A DNA stretch of 64,000 nt from SIG469 sp964384255 (GCA_964384255.1 CAYLKH010000002.1:1-64000), one strand, 5' to 3'. Counted from the first letter of the stretch, positions 8,206 to 16,508 are shown. The notes: generated by a model not told the origin, from the letters alone. A program made the numbers and translations.

Positions 8206-8574
8206 TTATTTGAACTGGCAGGAATTTGGGCAGGCAATTTCCATCAGGCTTTCTATCATGTTGTGCAGCGCCCGCGCGGTGTCAGTTTCGGCGGCTTTGT
8301 AATATACCTCTTTGCCGGCGCGGCGGCTTACCAGAAGCCCTGCGGATTTAAGCTGCTTTAGATGGTGAGAAACAGCTGGAGAACTCATTTCCATCAGGGC
8401 AGAAATGTTTAATACACATTCTTCACAATGGCACAGCAGCCAGAATATCCTGATACGGTTTTGATCGCTCAGCTGTCTGAAAAGGTCGGACAGCAAAAGA
8501 AAATCGTCGGTGTTGGGGAGCTTTGATATTATCTCGTTTATGTTTTCGCTGTGGTTATGGGGGAGAGCTGCCAT
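8206..8574 (-). CDS. ArsR/SmtB-family metal-responsive repressor
   Basis: 122-aa winged-helix DNA-binding repressor. The recognition helix region is SSPAVSHHLKQLKSAGLL, followed by the wing RRAGKEVYY. In the helix corresponding to the metal-binding alpha-3 site it carries CHCEECVL, a Cys-rich version of the ELCVCDL motif of CadC/ArsR-type sensors, and there is another Cys pair near the C-terminus (CPNSC). It is divergent from the metal-efflux genes and two palindromic operators lie between them. The start is fixed by AGGAGGTGG seven bases upstream. Cd, Zn or Pb sensing is the natural inference. Confidence 0.85.
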   Translation of the reverse strand: MAALPHNHSENINEIISKLPNTDDFLLLSDLFRQLSDQNRIRIFWLLCHCEECVLNISALMEMSSPAVSHHLKQLKSAGLLVSRRAGKEVYYKAAETDTARALHNMIESLMEIACPNSCQFK

Positions 8575-8629
8575 TTGATAACCACCTCCTGCATATTTAG
8601 TTTATCATATATATTTTAAATTTCAAACA

Positions 8630-8647
8630 ATTAAATGAACATTTAAT
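8630..8647. promoter_or_regulatory. ArsR-type operator 1
   Basis: The perfect palindrome ATTAAATGAACATTTAAT abuts the -35 box (8649) of the efflux promoter and also lies where a minus-strand promoter for the repressor gene would be. Probably bound by the adjacent ArsR-family protein. Confidence 0.75.
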
Positions 8648-8648
8648 C

Positions 8649-8677
8649 TTGACAAACAGAAGCTTCGGTAGTATAGT
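8649..8677 (+). promoter_or_regulatory. Sigma-A promoter of the metal-efflux unit
   Basis: TTGACA (8649-8654), 17-bp spacer, TATAGT (8672-8677). It sits between two operator palindromes, so repressor binding would block it. Confidence 0.85.
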
Positions 8678-8688
8678 TTGATTAAACA

Positions 8689-8706
8689 ATTAAACGAATG
8701 TTTAAT
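8689..8706. promoter_or_regulatory. ArsR-type operator 2
   Basis: ATTAAACGAATGTTTAAT is a 7-4-7 palindrome related to operator 1 and lies just after the expected transcription start. The two operator centres are 59 bp apart. Confidence 0.7.
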
Positions 8707-8730
8707 AATTATTTTCCGAGGTGAACTGTT

Positions 8731-8949
8731 ATGAGAAAGACATATAAAATCGAGGTCGATTGCGCCAACTGTGCTGACAAGATGGAAAAAGCTGCCGGGA
8801 AAACCCCCGGTGTTGCCGAAGCTGTTGTAAACTTTATGACCCAGAAGATGATAATCGAATTTGACGACGGGGCCTGCGTCGATGATGTGATGAAGACTGT
8901 TTTGAAAAACTGCAAACGGGCTGAACCCGATTGCCAGATCATGCTTTAA
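8731..8949 (+). CDS. Heavy-metal-associated (HMA) domain protein
   Basis: 72-aa single-domain metallochaperone-like protein. The metal site is DCANCA near residue 11, a CxxC motif as in CopZ and the N-terminal domains of P1B ATPases. It has the beta-alpha-beta-beta-alpha-beta layout expected for an HMA fold. It is followed after 7 nt by the ATPase, which lacks this domain. Ribosome site GAGGTG. It either delivers the metal to the ATPase or serves as its detached regulatory domain. Confidence 0.85.
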   Translation: MRKTYKIEVDCANCADKMEKAAGKTPGVAEAVVNFMTQKMIIEFDDGACVDDVMKTVLKNCKRAEPDCQIML

Positions 8950-8956
8950 GCGGCCC

Positions 8957-10834
8957 ATGAACAGAAAACAGAAAATACTGCTTATCAGGATACTGTCGTC
9001 GGCAGCTATAGTCATTTTGCTGGGATTTGTCAAACCCACCGGTTATGCGCGGTTTGGACTGTATATGATACCATATCTTATCGTTGGGTATGATATTTTA
9101 AAAAAGGCTGCTGTCGGCATTTATAACCGTCAGGTTTTTGACGAAAACTTTCTTATGGCGGTTGCGACGATCGGCGCGCTGATACTTGCAGTCACCGACA
9201 CCGGAGATTATGTGGAAGCCGTGGCGGTGATGCTGTTTTATCAGACTGGCGAGCTTTTTCAAAGCTGTGCTGTGGGAAAAAGCAGGCGAAGCATCAGTCA
9301 GCTTATGGATATCCGTCCAGACCATGCCAATGTGGAGATAGATGGCAGGCTTGTTCAGCTGGACCCCGAAGACGTGACAGTGGGAACGACAATTGTTGTT
9401 CAACCGGGCGAGAAGATACCTATCGATGGAGTGGTCTGCCGGGGAAGCTCTGACCTGAACACAGGGGCGCTTACCGGCGAAAGCGTGCCGACTTATGTTC
9501 AGCCCGGTGACGGGGTCATAAGCGGCTGCGTAAACATGACCGGGGTTTTGGAGATCAGGACCACCAGAGAATTTGGGGAATCAACGGTTTCAAAAATCCT
9601 CGACCTTGTAGAAAACGCCAGCTCCTGCAAATCCCGTTCGGAAAAGTTTATATCAAAATTTGCCCGAATATATACTCCTGCGGTGTGCTTCAGTGCGCTT
9701 GCTCTTGTGCTGCTGCCTCCTGTTGCCTGCCTGGCTTTGGGTATGGCTCCTGAATGGGGAAAATGGATATACCGTGGCTTGACATTCCTGGTTATCAGCT
9801 GCCCCTGCGCTCTTGTAATAAGCATCCCGTTAGGGTTCTTTGCAGGTATCGGCGGTGCCGGAAACGCAGGAATTCTTATTAAAGGCTCCAATTATCTCGA
9901 AACTCTTGCCAGGGCTGATATTTTTGTTTTTGACAAAACCGGTACTCTGACCCGGGGCAGATTTGAGGTTCAGGAAGTTCATGGAACCCATATGGACAAC
10001 AACAGACTTCTTGAATATGTTGCTCTGGCAGAAAGCTCGTCCTCCCATCCCATAGGCAGATGTATTATTGATGCTTATGGCAAAGCTCCCGACCGCTCAA
10101 GGGTGACGGATATAGTCGAGGTTGGAGGTCACGGAATAATAGCGAAGGTGGACGGCATAAGCGTCGCTGTGGGAAACGCCCGCTTGATGGAAGAGCAGGG
10201 CATATGTCTTGACGACTGCCAGCTGACAGGCACGGTAGTCCATGCCTGCATTGACGGAAAATACGCGGGTCATATAACCGTTGCAGATACCGTAAAGACC
10301 GGCTCCTGCGCCGCTGTAGAGCAGCTCCGGGTTGCCAGAGCCAGAGTCGTTATGCTGACCGGTGACCGAAAAGAGGTTGCCGAAAGCGTGTCTCAGAGCC
10401 TGGGAATTGAAGAAACCTATAGCCAGCTTCTGCCGGAGAACAAGGTCGAAATAGTCGAAAAGCTGATCGAAGAAAAGACTGACAGATCCATACTCGCCTT
10501 CATCGGTGACGGAATCAATGACGCACCGGCTCTTTCCAGAGCGGATATTGGCATCGCCATGGGAGCTATGGGGTCTGATGCCGCGATCGAGGCTGCTGAC
10601 GTTGTTTTGATGGACGATGACCCGCTGAAAATAATCAAGGCCGTAAAGATATCGAAAAAATGTATGGGCATAGTATATCAGAACATCGTGTTCGCTATAG
10701 GGGTCAAGCTCATTTGCCTTGTGCTGGGAGCCTTTGGCCTGACAAATATGTGGATCGCGATTTTTGCCGACGTTGGTGTGATGATAATTGCTGTGCTGAA
10801 CGCCATAAGGGCGTTATTTGTAAATAATCTGTGA
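8957..10834 (+). CDS. cadA: Cd/Zn/Pb-exporting P1B-type ATPase
   Basis: 625-aa metal efflux ATPase. Seen in order: two N-terminal hydrophobic pairs, actuator motif TGES, membrane metal-binding motif SCPCALVISIP (CPC, typical of the Cd/Zn/Pb group), phosphorylation motif DKTGTLT, the nucleotide-domain SSSSHPIG His-Pro, and GDGINDAPAL. At this length it lacks an N-terminal metal-binding domain; that domain is encoded by the gene just upstream. The ribosome site before ATG 8957 is poor, suggesting translational coupling. Regulated by the divergent ArsR-type repressor. Confidence 0.92.
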   Translation: MNRKQKILLIRILSSAAIVILLGFVKPTGYARFGLYMIPYLIVGYDILKKAAVGIYNRQVFDENFLMAVATIGALILAVTDTGDYVEAVAVMLFYQTGELFQSCAVGKSRRSISQLMDIRPDHANVEIDGRLVQLDPEDVTVGTTIVVQPGEKIPIDGVVCRGSSDLNTGALTGESVPTYVQPGDGVISGCVNMTGVLEIRTTREFGESTVSKILDLVENASSCKSRSEKFISKFARIYTPAVCFSALALVLLPPVACLALGMAPEWGKWIYRGLTFLVISCPCALVISIPLGFFAGIGGAGNAGILIKGSNYLETLARADIFVFDKTGTLTRGRFEVQEVHGTHMDNNRLLEYVALAESSSSHPIGRCIIDAYGKAPDRSRVTDIVEVGGHGIIAKVDGISVAVGNARLMEEQGICLDDCQLTGTVVHACIDGKYAGHITVADTVKTGSCAAVEQLRVARARVVMLTGDRKEVAESVSQSLGIEETYSQLLPENKVEIVEKLIEEKTDRSILAFIGDGINDAPALSRADIGIAMGAMGSDAAIEAADVVLMDDDPLKIIKAVKISKKCMGIVYQNIVFAIGVKLICLVLGAFGLTNMWIAIFADVGVMIIAVLNAIRALFVNNL

Positions 10835-10838
10835 CTCA

Positions 10839-10876
10839 CATGAATACCCCTGCGTTGAAATGCGGGGGTATTCATG
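10839..10876 (+). terminator. Hairpin after cadA overlapping the dapF promoter
   Basis: The 12-bp arms CATGAATACCCC and GGGGTATTCATG enclose a loop that contains the -35 hexamer of the next promoter. The following sequence is TTATAATAG rather than a pure T-run, so termination may be partial. Confidence 0.65.
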
Positions 10877-10883
10877 TTATAAT
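10855..10883 (+). promoter_or_regulatory. Sigma-A promoter for dapF
   Basis: TTGAAA (10855-10860), 17-bp spacer, TATAAT (10878-10883). The -35 box is in the loop and the spacer in the right arm of the hairpin after cadA. Confidence 0.8.
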
Positions 10884-10916
10884 AGAACGAGAAGCTTTTG
10901 TTTAGGAGAAAGAAAC

Positions 10917-11750
10917 ATGAAATTTACTAAAATGCAGGGCGCCGGTAACGATTACGTATATGTCAACTGCTTTGTTGAGTCTGTGGCCGACCCTTCTGCA
11001 ACGGCTGTTAAACTGTCAGACCGCCACTTTGGCATAGGTTCCGATGGCCTGATATTGATTTGCCCCTCTGATGTGGCCGACTGTCGGATGGATATGTACA
11101 ATGCCGATGGTTCCCGCAGTCAGATGTGCGGCAATGGTGTCCGTTGCGTTGGAAGATATTACCACGATAGAATAGAAAAGAAGGATACTATATCAGTCGA
11201 AACTCTGGCCGGTATCAAGATCCTGAAAATGCACTATGAAAACGGGGCAGTTTCTGCCATAACGGTGGACATGGGCGAGCCGGAATTGAATCCCGGGCTA
11301 ATACCTGTTAATGCAGGGGGAGAAACGGCGGTGGATGTTCCCATAATCGTTGAAGACACAGAATACCGCATGACCTGTGTCTCCATGGGTAACCCCCATG
11401 CTATAGTTTTTGTGGACGATGTTGACGCGGTAGATATTGAAAAAACCGGCCCCCTGTTTGAAAATCATGGCCTTTTCCCCGAAAGGACAAATACCGAGTT
11501 TTTGCAGATGATCGACGACAGGAATATCAAAATGCGTGTCTGGGAGCGGGGAGCAGGGGAGACTCTTGCCTGTGGCACCGGAGCCTGCGCTTCCGCTGTC
11601 GCGGCCACGCTACTGGGAAAATGCGGCGGGAAGGCGACCCTTCATCTTCGGGGCGGCAGGCTGGACATTGAATGGAACAGAGGAAACAACCATGTATACA
11701 TGACCGGCCCTGCGGAGTTCGTTTTTGATGGAGAGGTGCTGATGGTCTGA
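10917..11750 (+). CDS. dapF: Diaminopimelate epimerase
   Basis: 277-aa enzyme converting LL- to meso-diaminopimelate for lysine and peptidoglycan synthesis. Both catalytic cysteines are visible in MCGNGVRC and LACGTGAC, the N-terminal and C-terminal halves of the pseudo-symmetric fold. The start ATG 10917 follows AGGAG by 8 nt; upstream in-frame codons lie in the promoter. The stop overlaps the next start by 1 nt. Confidence 0.95.
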   Translation: MKFTKMQGAGNDYVYVNCFVESVADPSATAVKLSDRHFGIGSDGLILICPSDVADCRMDMYNADGSRSQMCGNGVRCVGRYYHDRIEKKDTISVETLAGIKILKMHYENGAVSAITVDMGEPELNPGLIPVNAGGETAVDVPIIVEDTEYRMTCVSMGNPHAIVFVDDVDAVDIEKTGPLFENHGLFPERTNTEFLQMIDDRNIKMRVWERGAGETLACGTGACASAVAATLLGKCGGKATLHLRGGRLDIEWNRGNNHVYMTGPAEFVFDGEVLMV

Positions 11751-12307
11751 TGAAAGAGCTTTTCGACCTTTATATTTCGTTTTTCAAAATCGGAGCCTTG
11801 ACCTTTGGGGGCGGATACGCCATGCTGCCTATGCTTACCCGCGAGCTTAATGAAAAACGGGGGTGGGTTACCAATGAAGAACTGCTGGACTATTATGCCA
11901 TCGGCCAGTGTACCCCGGGGATAATTGCGGTAAACACAGCGACCTTCGTGGGCTACAAAAGGAAAGGCGTTGTTGGCGGCATATTTGCTACCCTTGGCAT
12001 TGCCAGCCCGTCCCTTGTTATTATCACCCTTATAGCTTCGCTGCTGCAAAACTATGCGCATATCGAAGCCGTGCAGCACGCTTTTAATGGTATCCGGGTG
12101 GCGGTGGTCGCGCTGATACTCAGCGCCGTGATAAAGCTCTGGAAAAGCGGAGTTAAAAACGCCCTTGGTATCATCCTGTTTATTATGGCGTTTTTTGCGG
12201 AAGTGCTGCTTGACCTTTCGCCCATCTGGATAGTTCTTGTTGCTGTTGCGGTGGGACTTGCTTCCATGGCGGCAAGCAGCAGAAAACAGGGGAGGGATAG
12301 TGAATGA
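11750..12307 (+). CDS. Chromate-transporter family protein, first half
   Basis: 185-aa membrane protein of the CHR family in its short, one-domain form. The N-terminal signature FFKIGALTFGGGYAMLPML and the CTPGIIAVNTATFVGY segment are typical. Family members export chromate or act on unknown anions. It is co-translated with the next gene, which encodes the matching second short domain; the pair would form a heterodimer equivalent to long two-domain ChrA. The chromate role is a family label only. Confidence 0.8.
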   Translation: MKELFDLYISFFKIGALTFGGGYAMLPMLTRELNEKRGWVTNEELLDYYAIGQCTPGIIAVNTATFVGYKRKGVVGGIFATLGIASPSLVIITLIASLLQNYAHIEAVQHAFNGIRVAVVALILSAVIKLWKSGVKNALGIILFIMAFFAEVLLDLSPIWIVLVAVAVGLASMAASSRKQGRDSE

Positions 12308-12867
12308 AGCTGCTTATTCTGTTCTTTGAATTTTTCAAAACCGGACTGTTTTCTATTGGCGGCGGTCTTGCTACCTTACCTTTTCTGTATTCTATCGCCG
12401 ACCGTTACGACTGGTTTACGGTGCAGCAGCTGACGGATATGATAGCTGTTTCCGAATCCACTCCCGGCTCCATAGGTATGAACATGGCTACTTTTGCCGG
12501 TTATTCCACCTCCGGCCTGCTGGGCGGAGTGGTTGCAACGTTGGGGCTGCTGCTGCCGTCGCTGCTGACTATCCTCATATTGGCCCGGTTCTACGAAGGT
12601 TTCAGCGAACGCCCTGTGGTCAAGGCCGCGTTTTCTGGTATTCGTCCTGCCGTTTGCGGCATGATAGCCGCAGCCTGCTGGCAGGTGGCTCGAATAACCC
12701 TGTTTACCGGCCAGTGGATCCAGGCCCCTGGCCTGAGCCTGCCGCAGATAAGTATCGGAGCGGTTATCATGTTTGCCGTTCTGTTTGCCGGCACGCAAAA
12801 GCTGAAATGGCATCCTGTGGTATTTATTGCTATTGCCGCTGCCGTCGGCATCGTATTTAAGTTTTGA
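12304..12867 (+). CDS. Chromate-transporter family protein, second half
   Basis: 187-aa partner of the preceding gene, overlapping it by 4 nt (ATGA). It shows the same landmarks: FFKTGLFSIGGGLATLPFL and STPGSIGMNMATFAGY, then four or five hydrophobic segments. The two proteins are paralogous halves, as in short-chain CHR pairs of Firmicutes. The substrate is unproven. Confidence 0.8.
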   Translation: MKLLILFFEFFKTGLFSIGGGLATLPFLYSIADRYDWFTVQQLTDMIAVSESTPGSIGMNMATFAGYSTSGLLGGVVATLGLLLPSLLTILILARFYEGFSERPVVKAAFSGIRPAVCGMIAAACWQVARITLFTGQWIQAPGLSLPQISIGAVIMFAVLFAGTQKLKWHPVVFIAIAAAVGIVFKF

Positions 12868-12877
12868 TGGTGAATAG

Positions 12878-13378
12878 ATGAAAATTCTTGGAATTGACCC
12901 GGGATATGCAATAGTTGGGTTTGGCCTTATCAGTGCGGACAGAGGGATCCAGAAATTGCTTACCTGCGGAGCCATAAATACCAGCGCCGGGGATGAGCTG
13001 GCTTTCAGACTGATGCAGATACAGGACGATATGAAGCAGCTGCTGGAAGCATTTAGGCCCGACGCGGTGGCCATTGAAGAACTGTTTTTTAACACAAATA
13101 TAACCACCGGCATAAACGTGGCTCAGGCCCGGGGAGTTATTATGGCCGAATGCTGCCGTGCGCAGGTGCCAATATTTGAGTATACTCCGTTGCAGGTAAA
13201 AATGGCTGTAACCGGGTATGGCAAGGCGGAAAAGCGCCAGGTGATGGATATGACCAAACGGCTTTTAAAGCTTGACGATGTTCCGAAGCCCGACGATGCT
13301 GCTGACGCGGTGGCCATTGCCCTTTGCCATGCCAGAAGCTCCACCTCGCTGTTGGCTAAGAAATACCCGAAAGGATGA
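12878..13378 (+). CDS. ruvC: Holliday junction resolvase RuvC
   Basis: 166-aa RNase-H-fold endonuclease that cuts Holliday junctions. Metal-binding acidic residues are visible in GIDPG (Asp7), AIEELFF and the C-terminal DDAADAVA. Length is normal for the family. It heads ruvCAB, with 5 nt to ruvA, so the branch-migration and resolution complex is expressed together. Confidence 0.95.
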   Translation: MKILGIDPGYAIVGFGLISADRGIQKLLTCGAINTSAGDELAFRLMQIQDDMKQLLEAFRPDAVAIEELFFNTNITTGINVAQARGVIMAECCRAQVPIFEYTPLQVKMAVTGYGKAEKRQVMDMTKRLLKLDDVPKPDDAADAVAIALCHARSSTSLLAKKYPKG

Positions 13379-13383
13379 AATGA

Positions 13384-13980
13384 ATGTTTTATTATCTGTC
13401 AGGAACAGTGGCGCTGATGGAAGAGGGGCTTGCCGTTATAGATTGCGGCGGCGTTGGCTTTGCCTGCCACACGACAACCTCGACCCTGTCAAAGCTCAAA
13501 AAGGGCGATTCCGCCACGCTTTTTACATATTGCAACATCAAAGAGGATGCCTTTGACATCTATGGATTTGCAAATAACGACGAGCTAAAAAGCTTTCAGA
13601 TGCTGTTGGGCGTTTCGGGAGTCGGCCCCAAGGTGGCGCTGTCTATCCTCTCTTCCACAACTCCCGACAGGCTGTCCCTTGCCATAATGACCGGCGACGA
13701 GAAGACCCTGACCCAGGTCCAGGGCGTAGGCAAAAAAATGGCCCAGCGCATTATCCTTGAGCTTAAGGACAAGCTGGGAAGCCTTATGGCCGAGGCAGAC
13801 AGCGGATTCGAGGCCGTTGCCGCAGTCACCACGGGAGGCAAAGCTTCCGAGGCCGCAGCTGCCCTGGCTGCTTTGGGCTACAGCACCAGCGAAGCCGGTG
13901 CGGCCTTGAAGGGCATTGACGTTGACTCGCTGCCTGTGGAGGAAATAATCCGCTCTGCCCTTAAGAAAATGATGAAGTAG
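13384..13980 (+). CDS. ruvA: Holliday junction DNA helicase subunit RuvA
   Basis: 198-aa junction-recognition subunit. An OB-fold N-terminus is followed by helix-hairpin-helix motifs (GVSGVGPKVALSIL and GVGKKMAQRIILELKDK) and a C-terminal three-helix domain (AAAALAALGY) that contacts RuvB. It binds four-way DNA and loads the RuvB motor. Confidence 0.95.
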   Translation: MFYYLSGTVALMEEGLAVIDCGGVGFACHTTTSTLSKLKKGDSATLFTYCNIKEDAFDIYGFANNDELKSFQMLLGVSGVGPKVALSILSSTTPDRLSLAIMTGDEKTLTQVQGVGKKMAQRIILELKDKLGSLMAEADSGFEAVAAVTTGGKASEAAAALAALGYSTSEAGAALKGIDVDSLPVEEIIRSALKKMMK

Positions 13981-13989
13981 GTGAGTTGA

Positions 13990-15033
13990 ATGAGCATTGA
14001 ATATTCCGATGTATACGACGAAGGTATCGTCAGCAAAACATTTACTCAGGCTGATGAAATGGAGTTCTCTCTGCGTCCCAAAACTCTTGCGGAATATACC
14101 GGCCAGGACAAAGCCAAGGCAAATCTGTCGGTTTATATCGAGGCTGCAAAACAGCGTGGCGAATCCCTTGACCATGTGCTTTTGTACGGCCCTCCAGGGT
14201 TGGGCAAGACTACTCTCGCCGGAGTTATAGCAAACGAGATGGGCGTCAATGTGCGCATAACCTCCGGACCCGCCATCGAAAAGACCGGCGACCTGGCTGC
14301 GCTGCTGACCAACCTGAACGAAAACGATATTCTGTTCATCGACGAGATACATCGCCTTAACCGGAACGTTGAGGAGCTGCTGTACCCTGCCATGGAAGAT
14401 TATGCTATCGATATTATTATCGGCAAGGGTCCTTCTGCCAATTCCATAAGGCTGGATCTTCCCAGATTTACCCTTATTGGAGCTACCACCAGAGCGGGCC
14501 AGCTGTCTTCTCCTTTGAGGGACAGGTTTGGAGTTTCCCTCAGGCTCGAACTTTATACACCTTCGCAGCTTCAAAAGATAGTTATGCGCAGCGCCGCATT
14601 GCTGTCGGTACCCATCGACCCGGAGGGTGCCATGGAGATAGCCTCCCGTTCCCGGGGAACTCCCCGGATAGCCAACAGGATGCTTCGCCGCGTTCGGGAT
14701 TTTGCCCAGGTGCTTTCCGGAGGAAGAATAACCAAAGAGCTGGCCGATGAAGCACTGGGCCGCCTTGAGGTCGACCGGCTTGGTATCGATGCCACCGACA
14801 GGAGAATGATGCAATGCATTATCGACAATTACGGCGGCGGCCCGGTAGGGCTTGAAACTCTGGCCGCAACCATCGGCGAAGAGGCGGTCACTCTTGAGGA
14901 TGTTTACGAGCCATATCTGATGCAGCTGGGATTTCTGGTCAGAACTCCCAGAGGCCGCTGCGTAACAAGGCTGGCCTACGAACATCTTGGGATCGAGTAT
15001 ATAGGAGAAAACGGTCAAACCGGGTTGTTTTGA
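13990..15033 (+). CDS. ruvB: Holliday junction DNA helicase ATPase RuvB
   Basis: 347-aa AAA+ branch-migration motor. Walker A is GPPGLGKTT, Walker B LFIDEIHRL, sensor 1 lies around GATTRAG and an arginine-rich sensor 2 in GTPRIANRMLRRVRDFA. The C-terminal winged-helix domain is complete. Nine nucleotides separate it from ruvA. Confidence 0.96.
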   Translation: MSIEYSDVYDEGIVSKTFTQADEMEFSLRPKTLAEYTGQDKAKANLSVYIEAAKQRGESLDHVLLYGPPGLGKTTLAGVIANEMGVNVRITSGPAIEKTGDLAALLTNLNENDILFIDEIHRLNRNVEELLYPAMEDYAIDIIIGKGPSANSIRLDLPRFTLIGATTRAGQLSSPLRDRFGVSLRLELYTPSQLQKIVMRSAALLSVPIDPEGAMEIASRSRGTPRIANRMLRRVRDFAQVLSGGRITKELADEALGRLEVDRLGIDATDRRMMQCIIDNYGGGPVGLETLAATIGEEAVTLEDVYEPYLMQLGFLVRTPRGRCVTRLAYEHLGIEYIGENGQTGLF

Positions 15034-15141
15034 TCCCGTCATGCACCGATAATTTGACCAAAAAACTGATTTCTGCTTTTGGCAAAACTAATGAAAATCA
15101 ATCAAAATCCCCCGGAGCTTTAAAATATTTTGTCTAAACGC

Positions 15142-15170
15142 TTGACATTAACTGGATGTACGATTATAAT
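15142..15170 (+). promoter_or_regulatory. Perfect consensus sigma-A promoter
   Basis: TTGACA (15142-15147), exactly 17 bp, TATAAT (15165-15170): both hexamers match the consensus fully, the strongest promoter in the window. Transcription should start near 15177, about 315 nt before the next coding start. Confidence 0.92.
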
Positions 15171-15176
15171 ACGCTT

Positions 15177-15491
15177 GTCTTCTGCAAATGCAGGAGTCAC
15201 TTGCTGTACCAATTTTAATGTGCTACCCCCTCTGAACGCCGCTCTGACGAGCTTCCTTACCGCTGCTGCGGCAAGCATCCGGCTTTTTGATCATCACATG
15301 CAAGTCATGTTCCGGGGATGTTTATTAAGTTTACACGCATTTTATCTCCATTTTGGCAGTGGTCGTCAGGCGACCCATGTAAGTGTGGAATCCGGCAAAG
15401 CCGTTCCAATATAGCCCAGTGAGGCTCAGCGCGATTATCCGGTGGGTTTGGTCTGGGACATTCTCATTTCAAATTAAGAGAGGGTTTAACA
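15177..15491 (+). ncRNA. Long structured leader or small RNA, unidentified
   Basis: The 458-nt gap between ruvB and the zinc-ribbon gene holds no credible ORF. After the perfect promoter the transcript can form several stems: CTGCA/TGCAG just after the start, GGTCG-TCAGG-CGACC at 15361-15375, a stem of TGGAA plus CGGC around loop AAA at 15386-15408, and CCCAG/CTGGG at 15415-15457. I could not match it to 6S RNA, SRP RNA, RNase P, tmRNA or a riboswitch I know. It could be a cis-regulatory leader of the following gene or an independent RNA with read-through. Confidence 0.5.
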
Positions 15492-15770
15492 ATGTACGAA
15501 GACAAGACTTTAGTTTGCAAAGAATGCGGAGAAGAATTCATTTTCACCGCTGGTGAGCAGGAATTCTACGCAGAGCGCGGCTTCCAGAACGAGCCCCAGC
15601 GCTGCAAGCCCTGCCGTGATGCTCGCAAGAACGCCAGCAGAGCTCCCAGAGAGTATTTCACCGCTGTTTGCGCTTCCTGTGGCGGAGAGGCCAAGGTTCC
15701 CTTTGAACCCAAGTCCGACCGTCCTGTATATTGCAGCGATTGCTTCGCTCGCATGAGAGAAAACGGCTGA
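15492..15770 (+). CDS. Small zinc-ribbon protein
   Basis: 92-aa protein with four CxxC pairs: CKEC near the N-terminus, CKPC, then CASC and CSDC. This is the layout of the probable zinc-ribbon (zf-trcl-like) family. The partner-binding role is unknown; the family is often seen as abundant small proteins in Firmicutes. The start is set by GAGAGGG upstream of ATG 15492. It has a perfect promoter, a long leader and its own terminator, so it is probably strongly expressed as a monocistronic unit. Confidence 0.8.
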   Translation: MYEDKTLVCKECGEEFIFTAGEQEFYAERGFQNEPQRCKPCRDARKNASRAPREYFTAVCASCGGEAKVPFEPKSDRPVYCSDCFARMRENG

Positions 15771-15794
15771 TTTAGCTGTATGATCCGAATCTGA

Positions 15795-15823
15795 CCGCTG
15801 CGGGTTTTCTCGCAGCGGTTTTT
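15795..15823 (+). terminator. Terminator after the zinc-ribbon gene
   Basis: CCGCTGCG and CGCAGCGG arms with an 8-nt loop, followed by TTTTT. Confidence 0.9.
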
Positions 15824-15834
15824 CGATTGATATT

Positions 15835-16458
15835 ATGAGTATTATAGTTTTTGCATCTCCCATACACCCGGTGACGGAAGGCGAATTTGAACACATGAAG
15901 TCTAATATGCCCGAATTTCAGCTGCCCCGATTTAACAGGGAACGCCCCGGGTCATTATTTGCCTGGAACCTTTTGGCCCTCTCGCTTAAAAAATGCTGGA
16001 ATATAGATCGACTTCCAGCCTGCGTCAAACCTCAGTCGGGAAAGCCGTTCTTTGCCCAGCACCGTGATATGGAATTTTCCCTCAGTCATAATGATCGTTA
16101 TGCTTTGTGCGCTGTCAGCAATGATCCTGTTGGCTGCGATATAGAATGGGCATCAAGACGGCCCTCCGGGCTGCTGGTCAATAAGGTGCTTACTGATAAT
16201 GAGCGGATAATATACGGGGGCAGCCACGAGCCGGACCGGCTGTTTATGAAGCTGTGGACCCTTAAAGAGGCCAAGCTTAAAAAGGACGGAACAGGCCTTG
16301 CCGGTGGGGTAGGTCAAACCGACATGGCTGATGTCATGCTTCTCACCAGAGCTGCCAGAGCCACGGGAGAGCATTTTACCGTCTTTGATCTGGATGGTAA
16401 TTACGTTTCTGTCTGCGGGAGCCAGTTTGCCCATGACATAATTGTGATAAACCAATAG
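15835..16458 (+). CDS. 4'-phosphopantetheinyl transferase (Sfp family)
   Basis: 207-aa enzyme that transfers phosphopantetheine from CoA to a carrier-protein serine. Family motifs are visible: FSLSHNDRYALCAVS, then VGCDIEW (Mg2+-binding Asp and Glu) and WTLKEAKLKKDGTG (the W-KEA-K signature). It could activate carrier proteins such as the DltC-type protein at 54680, but dlt carriers are often served by AcpS and no local peptide-synthetase cluster is present. The start ATG at 15835 has no good ribosome site and lies 12 nt after a terminator, so start and expression are uncertain. Confidence 0.82.
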   Translation: MSIIVFASPIHPVTEGEFEHMKSNMPEFQLPRFNRERPGSLFAWNLLALSLKKCWNIDRLPACVKPQSGKPFFAQHRDMEFSLSHNDRYALCAVSNDPVGCDIEWASRRPSGLLVNKVLTDNERIIYGGSHEPDRLFMKLWTLKEAKLKKDGTGLAGGVGQTDMADVMLLTRAARATGEHFTVFDLDGNYVSVCGSQFAHDIIVINQ

Positions 16459-16495
16459 CGTGTTGAAACGGAGAATTTCAACACGCTATTGGTTT
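16449..16495. terminator. Bidirectional 20-bp-stem terminator
   Basis: A perfect 20-bp inverted repeat (16449-16468 with 16476-16495, 7-nt loop) includes the stop codon of the plus-strand gene in its left arm. A-rich and T-rich ends fit termination on both strands between convergent genes. Confidence 0.85.
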
Positions 16496-16508
16496 ATATA
16501 ACTCCTTA

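Noticed and set aside
13585..15042. 485-codon minus-strand open frame
   Set aside because: Antisense shadow of ruvA and ruvB, both unmistakable.
15130..15414. 94-codon open frame in the leader
   Set aside because: Begins upstream of the consensus promoter, has no ribosome site, and no recognisable protein features.
15177..15491. 6S, SRP, tmRNA or RNase P RNA
   Set aside because: None of their conserved sequences (for example the GGAA tetraloop domain of SRP or the P4 sequences of RNase P) could be found by eye.
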